Positions 17,147-26,866 are shown, counted from the stretch's first letter. The stretch: 34,276 nt of DNA from Angelakisella sp. (GCA_022794295.1 JAAWEO010000003.1:1-34276), one strand, 5' to 3'. Translations and numbers: made by a program. Notes: a model not told the origin generated them from the sequence alone.

Positions 17147-17743
17147 CTAATGGAGCACCCCGAAATTCTTCACCGGCCAGAGGGTGAACCGGGCCTTGCC
17201 GGTGATCTTTTCCCCGGGGATATAGGGCTGCTCCCACATCCGGGCGTCATTGGAGCCTGCGCGGTTGTCCCCCAGGAACAGGTAGTGGCCCTCCGGGACC
17301 TGGAACTCGGCGGAGCGGGCGGAGGGGTAAAAGACATAGTCCTCCTCCACGGGCTCCCCGTTCAGGGTCATCCTGCCCCGGGAATCCAGCACGATGTGGT
17401 CCCCCGGAAGACCCACCAGGCGCTTGACCAGGGTCAGGTCCAGCTCGTCCGATTCAAAGACCACAATGTCCCCCCGCTGGAGGTTTTCCGGCTGGTGGAC
17501 CCGGGTGGCAAACAGAACGCTGGCCTTGTCGATGGTGGGGAGCATGGAGCCGCTGGGCACAATGACAAAAAAGAAAAGAAACCGGATGACAAAAAGAAGG
17601 ACCAGGATCTCCAGCCCGAAGGGGACGACCCACTCCCGCACAAATTTGCGGAGCCTTTTTCTGCGCAGCTCCCCGGTGGTCTCCCACACCAGTTCCTCCG
17701 AGGGGTTCTTCGGCTGTTGGTTTTCCATTCGTTCCTGTTCCAT
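17147..17743 (-). CDS. lepB: Signal peptidase I
   Basis: VPSGSMLPTI (Ser), GDIVVFESDELDLTLVKRLVGLPGDHI (Lys), FLGDNRAGSNDAR. Start at MEQERMENQ with upstream GGGAGG. Confidence 0.95.
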   Translation of the reverse strand: MEQERMENQQPKNPSEELVWETTGELRRKRLRKFVREWVVPFGLEILVLLFVIRFLFFFVIVPSGSMLPTIDKASVLFATRVHQPENLQRGDIVVFESDELDLTLVKRLVGLPGDHIVLDSRGRMTLNGEPVEEDYVFYPSARSAEFQVPEGHYLFLGDNRAGSNDARMWEQPYIPGEKITGKARFTLWPVKNFGVLH

Positions 17744-17843
17744 TGGCGGCTGCCTCCCTGTTGATATTCCGGGAAATATTTCCCGGGGAATCTTTCCCAT
17801 GGTTCTTTATTATACCCGATTCCGGCCCCGGGTACAAGTAAAA

Positions 17844-17876
17844 GTTCCGCCCGGGATCAAAAAGTCCGGGCGGAAC
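17844..17876 (-). terminator. Terminator of deoB
   Basis: Perfect 11-bp stem GTTCCGCCCGG / CCGGGCGGAAC, followed on minus strand by TTTTACTT. Confidence 0.75.
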
Positions 17877-17891
17877 CAGCTGGCGGGCAGA

Positions 17892-19070
17892 TTATTTCAT
17901 GATCTCGGAAAGGAAGCTCGTCCCCATCCCCTCTGTCCTGACACCCAGGTAATCGGCAACGGTGGCGGCAATGTGGGCGTAGGTATCCCGGGTGCCCAGG
18001 TTGGCCCCGGCCCGGATCCCCCGTCCCCAGGCCACCATGGGCACATGCTCCCGGGAGTGGTCGGTGCTGGGGGTGGAGGGGTCACAGCCGTGGTCGGCGG
18101 TGATGATCAGCAGGTCCTCCTCCCGGAGAAGGGGCATCAGCTCCCCCAGCTGGCGGTCAAACTCGGTGAGGGCGTTGGCGTAGCCGTCCACGTTGTTCCG
18201 GTGGCCGAAGACCATGTCAAAATCCACCAGGTTTACAAAGCAGAGGCCGTTAAAATCCCGCTGGGCATAGGCGAAGGTCTTTTCCATCCCGTCGGCGTTG
18301 GACTTGGTGCGGACATACTCGGTGATGCCCCTTCCGGCAAAGATGTCGTTGATCTTCCCCACCCCGATGCAGTCCAGGCCCGCGGCCGAAACGGCGTCCA
18401 GCAGGGTGGGGGCCGGGGGCTGGAGGGAGTAGTCATGGCGGTTGGCGGTGCGGGTAAAATCGGGAAAGGTCCCCACAAAGGGCCGGGCGATGACCCGCCC
18501 CACCCCGTGCTCCCCGGTGAGCAGCTCCCGGGCGATCTCGCAGCAGCGGTACAGCTCCGGGACCGGGACCACCTCCTCGTGGGCGGCGATCTGAAAGACG
18601 CTGTCGGCGGAGGTATAGACGATCAGCTTCCCTGTCTCCATATGCTCCCGGCCGTAGTCCACCAGCAGCTGGGTGCCGGAGTAGGGCCTGTTGCAAAGGT
18701 ACCCCCGGCCGGTGCGTCGGCAGAGCTCCTCCAGGAGCTCCTGGGGAAAGCCCTCCGGGTAGGTGGGAAGGGGCTTTGGGGAAATGACCCCGGAGATCTC
18801 CCAGTGGCCGATGGTGGTGTCCTTCCCCTTGGAGGCCTCCGCCAGGCGGGCCACCGCCCCAGCGGGGCGCTCCACCGGGGTGCCGCAGCCCACCCCCTCT
18901 ATGTTGAAGATCCCCAGCTCCCGCAGGTTGGGGATGTCCAGCTTCTCCGACCGGGTGCAGGCAGCCAGGGTGTTGCTTCCGGCGTCCCCGTATTCGGCGG
19001 AGTCGGGCATCTCCCCGATCCCCACACTGTCCAGAACAATAAGAAACACTCGGCGGTCCTTAACGCCCAT
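17892..19070 (-). CDS. deoB: Phosphopentomutase
   Basis: RVFLIVLDSVGIGEMPDSAEYGDAGSNTL ... LIITADHGCDPSTPSTDHSREHVPM. Confidence 0.97.
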   Translation of the reverse strand: MGVKDRRVFLIVLDSVGIGEMPDSAEYGDAGSNTLAACTRSEKLDIPNLRELGIFNIEGVGCGTPVERPAGAVARLAEASKGKDTTIGHWEISGVISPKPLPTYPEGFPQELLEELCRRTGRGYLCNRPYSGTQLLVDYGREHMETGKLIVYTSADSVFQIAAHEEVVPVPELYRCCEIARELLTGEHGVGRVIARPFVGTFPDFTRTANRHDYSLQPPAPTLLDAVSAAGLDCIGVGKINDIFAGRGITEYVRTKSNADGMEKTFAYAQRDFNGLCFVNLVDFDMVFGHRNNVDGYANALTEFDRQLGELMPLLREEDLLIITADHGCDPSTPSTDHSREHVPMVAWGRGIRAGANLGTRDTYAHIAATVADYLGVRTEGMGTSFLSEIMK

Positions 19071-19250
19071 TCACGTTCCCTTCCTTTCATGATCAAATAG
19101 ACCTGACGTACAAAACGGCTTTGCCGGCCGCCTTCCCCGGGGGACGGGGGGCGGGACCCTTTTGTGCAGCCGCTTATTCAGAAGCATTTTACCACACCGG
19201 GCGGGATTTTTCCAGGCCGGAGGCAAATTTTTGTACAAGCTATACATTTG

Positions 19251-19271
19251 TCCCACTATAGTATTGTGGGA
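19251..19271. promoter_or_regulatory. Candidate operator, imperfect palindrome
   Basis: TCCCAC-TATAGTATT-GTGGGA in the deoB/BMP divergent region. Confidence 0.3.
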
Positions 19272-19417
19272 AGTGCCAAAATTACCTTCTGATCTTCCGG
19301 CGGGCCAACGGGAAAAGGCGGCAAAAATCCCCTGGTTTCCGGCCAGACATCTAATAAATAGCAACAGTTTTCTTCTTCCCTTTCTGTAAAAAACAGGCTT
19401 TTTGACGAAAGTGGTGA

Positions 19418-19446
19418 TTGACAGACGGGAGAAAGAAGGGTAAAAT
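19418..19446 (+). promoter_or_regulatory. Strong sigma-A promoter of nucleoside transporter operon
   Basis: TTGACA - exactly 17 nt - TAAAAT, upstream of the BMP lipoprotein gene. Confidence 0.85.
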
Positions 19447-19568
19447 AATAGTGTTCCCAGAAGGGGAGATTTTATTCCATTCCCTTCCCCCCTTTTGTAC
19501 GGACAAAATGAGCGGGCCCGGCCCCCTTTGAGGGAGAACGGTCCGCGAAGCTGAAAGGGAGAAAAAAC

Positions 19569-20681
19569 ATGAAGAAAAAGTATCTTTCTATCCTTCTCGC
19601 CGCCCTGATGGTCCTTACCCTGATGGCGGGCTGCGGCGGCGGCAATGGCGCCAACAGTGGCAGCAATGGCGGCGAAGGCGGCCCCCTGAAGGTCGCCAAC
19701 ATCGTCAACGGCAACCTGGGGGACAAGTCCTTCTTCGATTCCTGCGAGGCCGGCCTGAAGAAGCTCCAGGACGAAGGTCTTATCACCTACAAAACCTTTG
19801 AGCTGGGGGCCACCGACGCCGACCAGCCCAAGTGGGTCTCCACCCTGGACGAGCTTTCCGCCGACGGCGAGTATGACCTCATCGTCTGCGGCACCTACCA
19901 GATGGACGCCTACCTGAACGATTGCGCCGCAAAATACCCCGATCAGAAGTATTTCATCTACGACGCCGAGGTGGCCCAGCCCAACGTAGCCAGCATCACC
20001 TTTAAGCAGAACGACCTGGGCTACCTGGTGGGCACCGCCGCCGCTCTCATGACCTCCTCCGATATGGAGAAGATCAACCCCGAGAAGGTCATCGGCTTTG
20101 TGGGCGGCGAGGACGGTCCCGTTATCAACGACTTCCTGGTCGGCTTCATCCAGGGTGCCCAGGCGGCCGACCCCGAGGTAAAGATCGACAGCCAGTACGT
20201 GGGTAACTTCTACGACACCGGCAGGGGCAAGGAGATCGCCAATGTTATGGTGAATAACAAGTGTGATGTGATCTGGGGCGTTGCCGGCGGCGCCGGCAAC
20301 GGGGCGGCTGAAGCCGCCGCCGAGCACGGCATTTGGTTCATCGGCGTCGACTCCGACCAGGAGGCCACCTTCTCCGCTTCCCAGCCCCAGATGGCCGCTG
20401 CCACCATCTTCTCCGGCCTGAAGAACTGCGGCGACGGCATCATCTACATGGTGGACCAGCTTAACGCCGGTACCATCCAGTGGGGCAAGACCACCCAGCT
20501 GGGTATTGCCGAGGGCGGCGTTGGCCTGACCAGCGGCGGCAACTTCCAGAAGCTCCCCGACAACATCAAAAAGGCCCTGGACGAGGTCGCCCCCAAGGTC
20601 ACCTCCGGCGAGATCAAGGTGGACACCGCCTTTGACGAGTCCTTTGACGTTAAGGGTCTGCGCGATTCCGTCCGTCCCTGA
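19569..20681 (+). CDS. BMP-family nucleoside-binding lipoprotein (ABC transporter)
   Basis: MKKKYLSILLAALMVLTLMAGCGGG; GDKSFFDSCEAGLKKL; VDSDQEATF; Bmp/Med family layout. Confidence 0.93.
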   Translation: MKKKYLSILLAALMVLTLMAGCGGGNGANSGSNGGEGGPLKVANIVNGNLGDKSFFDSCEAGLKKLQDEGLITYKTFELGATDADQPKWVSTLDELSADGEYDLIVCGTYQMDAYLNDCAAKYPDQKYFIYDAEVAQPNVASITFKQNDLGYLVGTAAALMTSSDMEKINPEKVIGFVGGEDGPVINDFLVGFIQGAQAADPEVKIDSQYVGNFYDTGRGKEIANVMVNNKCDVIWGVAGGAGNGAAEAAAEHGIWFIGVDSDQEATFSASQPQMAAATIFSGLKNCGDGIIYMVDQLNAGTIQWGKTTQLGIAEGGVGLTSGGNFQKLPDNIKKALDEVAPKVTSGEIKVDTAFDESFDVKGLRDSVRP

Positions 20682-20714
20682 CCGTCCAGCAGGCACTGAC
20701 ACAGGCTGAAAAAA

Positions 20715-20753
20715 CGCGGGGGGAGCCGTCGCTGTGCGGCTCTCCCCTTTTTC
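20715..20753 (+). terminator. Intra-operonic hairpin/attenuating terminator
   Basis: GGGGAGCCG ... CGGCTCTCCCC TTTTT between BMP gene and ABC ATPase. Confidence 0.65.
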
Positions 20754-20808
20754 AAAAACCCCCGCCTGCGGGCGGGCAAAACCGGGTTTGAGAGGAGGAA
20801 GCGATTCT

Positions 20809-22368
20809 ATGGAGGATACCATCCTTGCCGTTCAGATGAAGGGGATCACCAAGGTCTACCCCAACGGCATCGCGGCAAACCAAGGCGTCGACTTCAACGT
20901 TCGCAGGGGCGAGATCCACGCCCTGATGGGGGAAAACGGCGCGGGCAAATCCACACTGATGAAAATGCTGTTCGGGCTGGAGCAGCCCACCGAGGGGGAG
21001 ATCGTCATCAACGGGGAGACGGTGAGCCTCACCTCCCCCACCGTGGCCATCTCCAAGGGGATCGGGATGGTCCACCAGCACTTTATGCTGGTGCCCTCCC
21101 TGACGGTGGCGGAAAACATCGTCCTGGGCATGGAGCCCACCAGGGGGATGTTCATCGACTACGCCGAGGCGGTGCGCATCACCGAGGAATTTTCCCAGCG
21201 GTACAACCTCCATGTGGAGCCCCACGCCAAGGTGATGGATATCCCCGTGGGGATGAAGCAGAAGGTGGAGATCCTCAAGGCCCTGGTCCGGGGGGCCAAG
21301 ATCCTGATCCTGGACGAGCCCACCGCCGTGCTCACCAGCCAGGAGACCGCCGAGCTCTTTAAGGAGCTGATCCACTTTAAGGAGCAGGGGCACACTATTA
21401 TCTTCATCTCCCACAAGCTAAAGGAGATCAAGCAGATCACCGACCGCATGACCATTATGCGGGGCGGCAAATCCATGGGGGTTTTTAACACCGCCGATGT
21501 TTCGGAGCAGGATATCTCCCGCCTGATGGTGGGCCGTGACGTGGTGCTGAAGGTGGAAAAGGAAAAGGCCCAGCCCACGGACACCGTCCTGCGGGTGGAG
21601 GACATCCACTACGAAAACGAGTACGGCAAGAAGATGCTCAACGGGGTCTCCTTCACCGTCCGCCGTGGGGAGATCCTGGGCATTGCCGGGGTGGAGGGCA
21701 ACGGCCAGCGGGAGCTGGTGAGCATGCTCTTTGACATGGTCCCCCCGGACGCCGGGACCATCACTGTGGAGGGCCAGACCGTCACCGGGGCGGGCCAGCG
21801 GAGGATCCGGGACATGGGGGTCTCCCACATCCCCGAGGACCGGATGACCTACGGCGCGGCGGGCACCGCCTCCATTGAGGAGAACCTGATCTCTGACCGG
21901 TTTGAAAAGCCCGCCTTCCACAAGGGGGTCCTCTTTGACATGGAGGCCATCCACCGGGAGAGCGACCAGCTGATCCGGGACTACCTGATCCTTTGCCGCA
22001 GCGGCAAGCAGCAGGTGAAGATGCTCTCCGGCGGCAACATCCAGAAGGTGGTGGTGGCCCGGGAGTTCTCCTGCGGGCCCAAGCTGATCATCGCTGACCA
22101 GCCCACCCGGGGCATCGACGTGGGCGCCACCGAGTTCATCCGCCGGAAGCTGGTGGAGCTGAGCCGGGAGGGGGCCGCCGTGCTGCTGGTCTCCGCCGAC
22201 CTGAACGAGGTAATGGAGCTTTCCGACAGCCTGATGGTGTTCTGCGGCGGCGAGATCGCGGCCTACTTTGAAGACACCTCTGCCCTGACTGACGAGGAGA
22301 TGGGCGAGTATATGCTCGGCCTGAAGCGCCAGTCCCCGGAGGAGATAAGGAGGGCTTTCCATGAATAA
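20809..22368 (+). CDS. Nucleoside ABC transporter ATP-binding protein (two ABC domains)
   Basis: Walker A GENGAGKSTLMKML; ILDEPTAVLT; second domain LSGGNIQKVVVAREF, ADQPTRGIDVGA. Start MEDTILAVQ at 20809. Confidence 0.95.
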   Translation: MEDTILAVQMKGITKVYPNGIAANQGVDFNVRRGEIHALMGENGAGKSTLMKMLFGLEQPTEGEIVINGETVSLTSPTVAISKGIGMVHQHFMLVPSLTVAENIVLGMEPTRGMFIDYAEAVRITEEFSQRYNLHVEPHAKVMDIPVGMKQKVEILKALVRGAKILILDEPTAVLTSQETAELFKELIHFKEQGHTIIFISHKLKEIKQITDRMTIMRGGKSMGVFNTADVSEQDISRLMVGRDVVLKVEKEKAQPTDTVLRVEDIHYENEYGKKMLNGVSFTVRRGEILGIAGVEGNGQRELVSMLFDMVPPDAGTITVEGQTVTGAGQRRIRDMGVSHIPEDRMTYGAAGTASIEENLISDRFEKPAFHKGVLFDMEAIHRESDQLIRDYLILCRSGKQQVKMLSGGNIQKVVVAREFSCGPKLIIADQPTRGIDVGATEFIRRKLVELSREGAAVLLVSADLNEVMELSDSLMVFCGGEIAAYFEDTSALTDEEMGEYMLGLKRQSPEEIRRAFHE

Positions 22369-23452
22369 AAACATGAAGTTCGAGATCGTCCGGGGGGCAG
22401 CCTCTGTTCTGCTGGCCCTGGCGGTGGCAATGATCTTTATCTTCATCATCAGCGACACCCCCTTCGAGGCCCTGTATTACCTGATCATCGGGCCCTTTAC
22501 CAAGGTCCGGTACCTGTGGCTGATCCTGGAGCGGATGATCCCCATTATCTTCACCGGCCTGGGGGTCTGCGTCATGTTCCAGGCCAACCAGTTCAACCTG
22601 GCGGGAGAGGGCACCCTTTTCTTCGGCGGTCTGGTGGCGGCGGCCGTTGCCATCTACCTCCCCATGCCCCCGGTGCTGCACATCATTGCCGCCATTGTCA
22701 TCGCCTCGGTGGTGGCGGCGGCGGCCATGCTGATCCCGGCCCTGCTGAAAACCAGGCTGGGGGCCAGCGAAATGGTCTCCTCCCTGATGCTCAACTACAT
22801 CCTGCTGCAGCTGGGGGTCTACATCCTGAACTGGCACATGGCGGACCGCACCCAGGGCGCCACCATGTCCCACCAGTTCCTGGACACCGCCCGCATCCCC
22901 GCCCTGGTCCAGCGGACCAACCTCAGCTGGGGCATTGTCGTCGCCCTGGTGATGACGGTGCTGGTCTACCTGTTTATGTACCGCACCAAGTGGGGCTACG
23001 CCATCCGCATGGTGGGCCAGAACCAGAGCTTCGCCAAGTACTCCGGCATCAAGGTGGCCGCCACTGTCGTTCTCTGCCAGGTGATCGGCGGGCTGCTCTC
23101 CGGCATGGGGGGCGCCGTGGAGATCCTGGGGTACTTTGACCGCTTTAAGTGGCGGCAGCTGCCCGGGTATGGCTGGGACGGTGTCACCATTGCCATCCTT
23201 GCCAAAAACAACCCCCTCTTTATCCCCCTGGCAGCCTTCTTCATGTCCTACCTGAAGCAGGGCTGCAACCTGATGCAGCTGAACACCGACGTCCCCGCCG
23301 AGATGCTCAGCATTATCCAGGCGGTGATCTTCCTGTTCTTTGCCGCCGAGCAGTTCCTGAGCAAGTACCGCCAGAGGCTGGTGGTCAAGGGCGCCAAGGA
23401 GGAGCTGGCGGAGCAGAAAGCCGCCGGTGCGCAGAAAGGAGCTGAGGCGTAA
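22361..23452 (+). CDS. Nucleoside ABC transporter permease
   Basis: Hydrophobic; FQANQFNLAGEGTLFFGGL; GASEMVSSLMLNYI; overlaps upstream ATPase. Confidence 0.93.
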   Translation: MNKNMKFEIVRGAASVLLALAVAMIFIFIISDTPFEALYYLIIGPFTKVRYLWLILERMIPIIFTGLGVCVMFQANQFNLAGEGTLFFGGLVAAAVAIYLPMPPVLHIIAAIVIASVVAAAAMLIPALLKTRLGASEMVSSLMLNYILLQLGVYILNWHMADRTQGATMSHQFLDTARIPALVQRTNLSWGIVVALVMTVLVYLFMYRTKWGYAIRMVGQNQSFAKYSGIKVAATVVLCQVIGGLLSGMGGAVEILGYFDRFKWRQLPGYGWDGVTIAILAKNNPLFIPLAAFFMSYLKQGCNLMQLNTDVPAEMLSIIQAVIFLFFAAEQFLSKYRQRLVVKGAKEELAEQKAAGAQKGAEA

Positions 23453-24384
23453 TGAAAATGCTGACCGATATTTTTGGCATTATTTTTACCGAAGCCTTTG
23501 CCTTTTCCATCTTCCGCATCACCACCCCCATCCTCTTTGCCGCCCTGGCGGCGGTGGTGGCCGACCGGGCCGGTGTCACCAACATCGGTCTGGAGGGAAT
23601 CATGATGATCTCCGCCCTGACAGGGGTCATCTTCTCCGCCTGGACCCAAAGCGCCTGGATCGGCCTTTTGTGCGCCATCCTCCTTGGAATGGCTACCGCC
23701 CTGATGATCGGCTTCTTTGCCCTGAAGCTTAAGACCGACATCATCCTGGCCGGTATCGCGGTGAACATGCTGGGCAGCGGCGGCACGGTGTTCTTTATGT
23801 ACCTGGCCTCCGGCGACCGGGGATATTCCGCCAACCTGGCCAGCAAGGTGATGCCCACCGTCAACATCCCCGGCCTGCAAAGCATCCCCGTGCTGGGGGG
23901 AATCCTCTCCGGCCACAACATCCTCACCTACCTGGCCTTTGCCGCGGTGCTGCTGGTGTGGGTGCTGCTGTACAAGACCCCCATGGGCCTCCAGATCCGG
24001 GCGGTGGGCGAAAGCCCCAACGCCGCCGACTCTGTGGGCGTCAGCGTCAACCGCATCAAGTACATCGCCCTGGGCATCTCCGGTGCTCTGGCGGGTCTGG
24101 GCGGCGCCTTTATGTCCATGGGCTACATGTCCAGCTTTAACACCGGCATGACCGCCGGACGGGGCTTTATCGCCCTGGCTGCCGAGGCCATGGGCCGCGG
24201 GGAGCCCATCGGGACCATGCTCACCTCCCTGCTCTTTGGCTTTGCCGATGCCCTGGCAAACAACATGCAGAGCCTGGGCCTGCCCCAGGAGCTGGTGGCA
24301 ATGACCCCCTATGTCTTTACCATTGTGGGCCTGGCTGCCTACGCCGCCAGCACCCTGAAGAAGAACCGGAAGAAGCTGGAGTGA
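23452..24384 (+). CDS. Nucleoside ABC transporter permease
   Basis: LAAVVADRAGVTNIGLEGIMMISAL; AGRGFIALAAEAMGRGEPIGTMLTSLLFG. Confidence 0.93.
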   Translation: MKMLTDIFGIIFTEAFAFSIFRITTPILFAALAAVVADRAGVTNIGLEGIMMISALTGVIFSAWTQSAWIGLLCAILLGMATALMIGFFALKLKTDIILAGIAVNMLGSGGTVFFMYLASGDRGYSANLASKVMPTVNIPGLQSIPVLGGILSGHNILTYLAFAAVLLVWVLLYKTPMGLQIRAVGESPNAADSVGVSVNRIKYIALGISGALAGLGGAFMSMGYMSSFNTGMTAGRGFIALAAEAMGRGEPIGTMLTSLLFGFADALANNMQSLGLPQELVAMTPYVFTIVGLAAYAASTLKKNRKKLE

Positions 24385-24415
24385 TCCCTCTCCCCTGCCC
24401 TTCCCCTGCAATTCC

Positions 24416-24445
24416 GGGCCCGTCCTCCCTGTGCTGGGCGGGCCC
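24416..24445 (+). terminator. Possible terminator/hairpin
   Basis: GGGCCCG ... CGGGCCC followed by TTGCCTTTG. Confidence 0.45.
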
Positions 24446-24468
24446 TTGCCTTTGAAAGGAGAACCCCC

Positions 24469-24810
24469 ATGGACTTTGAAAAGAAGATCGCCCCCTTTTT
24501 CTGGGTGGAGCATGACTCCAGCGTCTCGGTCTGCCTCACAGTGGGAGAATACCTCCAGGAGGTATTTGACACCCGGGCCGGGGAGGGCTTTGAGGGCAGC
24601 GGCTACGACTGGGAAAGTCTGGCCCGGGTCTTTCTTGCCCAACAGTGTCCCCATCTGGAGTCGGAGATCGGCTTTGACCCGGAAGGAAGTATGTTCTGCG
24701 CCTACTCCAAAAACCGGGAGGCCCTGAAGGAGTTCATCCTCCTTTTTAAGGCCGCCTGCGAGGACCGGGCGCTGATCCTGGACCTGTTCCGGCAGGCCGA
24801 GCTGGACTGA
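24469..24810 (+). CDS. Imm51-family-like immunity protein
   Basis: APFFWVEHDSSVSVCLTVGEYLQEVFDTRAGEGFEGSGYDWESLARVFL...IGFDPEGSMFCAYSKNREALKEFILLFKAACED. Confidence 0.75.
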   Translation: MDFEKKIAPFFWVEHDSSVSVCLTVGEYLQEVFDTRAGEGFEGSGYDWESLARVFLAQQCPHLESEIGFDPEGSMFCAYSKNREALKEFILLFKAACEDRALILDLFRQAELD

Positions 24811-24832
24811 CCGAAAGAAAGGAAGTGCCCCT

Positions 24833-25774
24833 ATGACAAAGCCCATTCCCGTCATCCTGGACGGCGACCCCGGCCACGATGACGCCATCGCCTGGGTGCT
24901 GGCTAAGGCGAGCCCCTGCCTGGATATCCGGGCGGTGACCTCGGTGTGCGGCAACCAGACCATCGAAAAGACCACCTACAACGCCCGGCGGATCATGGCC
25001 CTGATCGGGCTGGATGTGCCGGTAGCTAAGGGGGACCCCCGTCCCCTTCTGGCCGAGCCCATTATCGCCCCGGTGGTCCACGGCCAGTCCGGCCTGGACG
25101 GTCCTCCCCTGCCGGAGCCTGCCGGGGAGCTGAGCCCCCTTTCCGCCGTGGAGCTGATGGCCCAGATCATCGCTGACAGCGAGGAGCCTGTGACCATTGT
25201 CCCCACCGGTCCCCTGACCAACGTGGCAAAGCTGCTGCTGGCCCACCCGGACCTGAAGCCCAAGATCGCCCATATCTCCCTGATGGGGGGCGGCGTTAAA
25301 ATGGGCAACTGGACCCCTGCCGCCGAATTCAACATACTGGTGGACCCCCACGCCGCCCGGCTGGTGTTCCGCTCCGGCATCCCCATTACCATGGCGGGGC
25401 TGGATGTCACCGAAAAGGCGCTGGTCTGCCCCGATGACTTCCGGCGTATCCGGGAGGTGGGCAACCCGGTGGCGGTGACGGTGGCAGACTGGCTGGAGTT
25501 CTTCTACCAGTTCCACAAGACCATGGATTACCCCGGCGCCCCCATCCACGATGCGGTGGCGGTGGCAGCCCTGGTGAAGCCGGAGATCCTCACCAAGCGG
25601 GAGATGTACGTGGACGTGGAGACCGGCGGCGACTACTGCGCAGGCTGCACCGTGGGGGACTGGTACGGCACCGGCGGCCACAAGCCCAACGCCACCGTCC
25701 TTTTGGACATTGACCGGGAGGCCTTTGTGGACCTTTTGGTGGAGGCGGTAAAGACCTATGGGGAGGTACGATAA
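24833..25774 (+). CDS. Nucleoside hydrolase (IunH family)
   Basis: PVILDGDPGHDDAIAWVLA; VPTGPLTNVAKLL; MGGGVKMGNWTPAAEFNILVDPHAA. Confidence 0.95.
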   Translation: MTKPIPVILDGDPGHDDAIAWVLAKASPCLDIRAVTSVCGNQTIEKTTYNARRIMALIGLDVPVAKGDPRPLLAEPIIAPVVHGQSGLDGPPLPEPAGELSPLSAVELMAQIIADSEEPVTIVPTGPLTNVAKLLLAHPDLKPKIAHISLMGGGVKMGNWTPAAEFNILVDPHAARLVFRSGIPITMAGLDVTEKALVCPDDFRRIREVGNPVAVTVADWLEFFYQFHKTMDYPGAPIHDAVAVAALVKPEILTKREMYVDVETGGDYCAGCTVGDWYGTGGHKPNATVLLDIDREAFVDLLVEAVKTYGEVR

Positions 25775-25775
25775 C

Positions 25776-26702
25776 ATGAGCGAAAAAAGGATCCCGGTGA
25801 TCATCGACTGTGACCCTGGCTGCGACGACACCGCCGCCCTGCTGCTGGCCTTCCGGTGCCCGGAGCTGGACGTCCGGGGGATCACCACCGTATCCGGCAA
25901 TGTGCCCCTGGATAAGACCACCTACAATGCCCTGCGGGTGGCGGAGGCCATTGGCACCGATGTCCGTGTCTGCCCCGGGGCGGACCGTCCCATGTTCCGG
26001 GAGGCGGTCTACGCCCCCCATGTCCACGGGGAGGACGGACTGCTGGGCATCCCCCTCCCTGCCCCCAAAAGGAAGGCCTCCTTCTACAAGGCCTGGGACT
26101 TTATCTACGAGGAAGCGGCGGCCCAGGAGGGAGAGCTGGAGATCATCGCCGTGGGGCCCCTGACCAACCTGGCCATCGCCCTGGCGGCCCACAACGACCT
26201 GGCGGGGATGATCAAGCGCATTGTCATCATGGGGGGCGCCGCCCAGGGGGGAAACGTCACCCCCTGCGCCGAGTTTAACATCTATGTGGACCCGGAGGCC
26301 GCCGGCATGGTGATGAAGTCGGGCATCCCCCTTTGCGTCTGCGGTCTGGATGTGACATTAAAGGCCTATTTGACAGCGGCGGAGATCGGGGAGATCAAGG
26401 CCCTGGGCACCCCCCAGGCGGAGCTCTTTGCGGCGGTGACCGAGCAGAACTGCGAAAAGGTCTTTTGTCCCCAGGGCGCTCCCCTTCACGACCCGGCGGC
26501 GGTGCTTTTTGCCGCGGACAGCAGCTATTTCACCGTTCAGCGGTGCTGGATGGGGGTGGAGACCACCGGCACCATCACCCGGGGAAAGACGGTGACCGAC
26601 TGCTGGTCCGACGCCCAGAAGGACCCCAATGTGGAGCTGGTGCTGGATGTGGACCGGGAACGGTTTGCCAAGACGGTGAAGCGGCTCATGGAACGGTACT
26701 GA
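25776..26702 (+). CDS. Nucleoside hydrolase (IunH family), second copy
   Basis: IPVIIDCDPGCDDTAALLLAF; AVGPLTNLAIAL; MGGAAQGGNVTPCAEFNIYVDPEAA. Start MSEKR at 25776. Confidence 0.95.
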   Translation: MSEKRIPVIIDCDPGCDDTAALLLAFRCPELDVRGITTVSGNVPLDKTTYNALRVAEAIGTDVRVCPGADRPMFREAVYAPHVHGEDGLLGIPLPAPKRKASFYKAWDFIYEEAAAQEGELEIIAVGPLTNLAIALAAHNDLAGMIKRIVIMGGAAQGGNVTPCAEFNIYVDPEAAGMVMKSGIPLCVCGLDVTLKAYLTAAEIGEIKALGTPQAELFAAVTEQNCEKVFCPQGAPLHDPAAVLFAADSSYFTVQRCWMGVETTGTITRGKTVTDCWSDAQKDPNVELVLDVDRERFAKTVKRLMERY

Positions 26703-26775
26703 TCCCCCTCCCCGGGGGACTGGGGGGGCATTTGTAAACATTTCGGGAATATCTTCTGTTTTCTCCCCCGGGCTC

Positions 26776-26804
26776 TTGTTTTCTTCCCCGAAATGGGTTA
26801 CAAT
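26776..26804 (+). promoter_or_regulatory. Putative sigma-A promoter of ireB
   Basis: TTGTTT - 17 nt - TACAAT. Confidence 0.6.
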
Positions 26805-26866
26805 AAAGGCACCGGCGGCGGGGGCTGTCCCTCCCCCCGGAAAAACGAGGAAACGGGGGTCAGACA

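Noticed and set aside
15886-17187. 433-aa plus-strand ORF rich in Gly/Asp/His
   Set aside because: Antisense of murJ; no recognisable domain.
19071-20822. 583-aa minus-strand ORF
   Set aside because: Antisense shadow of the BMP lipoprotein gene plus the intergenic region.
23248-24975. 575-aa minus-strand ORF
   Set aside because: Antisense of the two permease genes; composition is a frame artefact.
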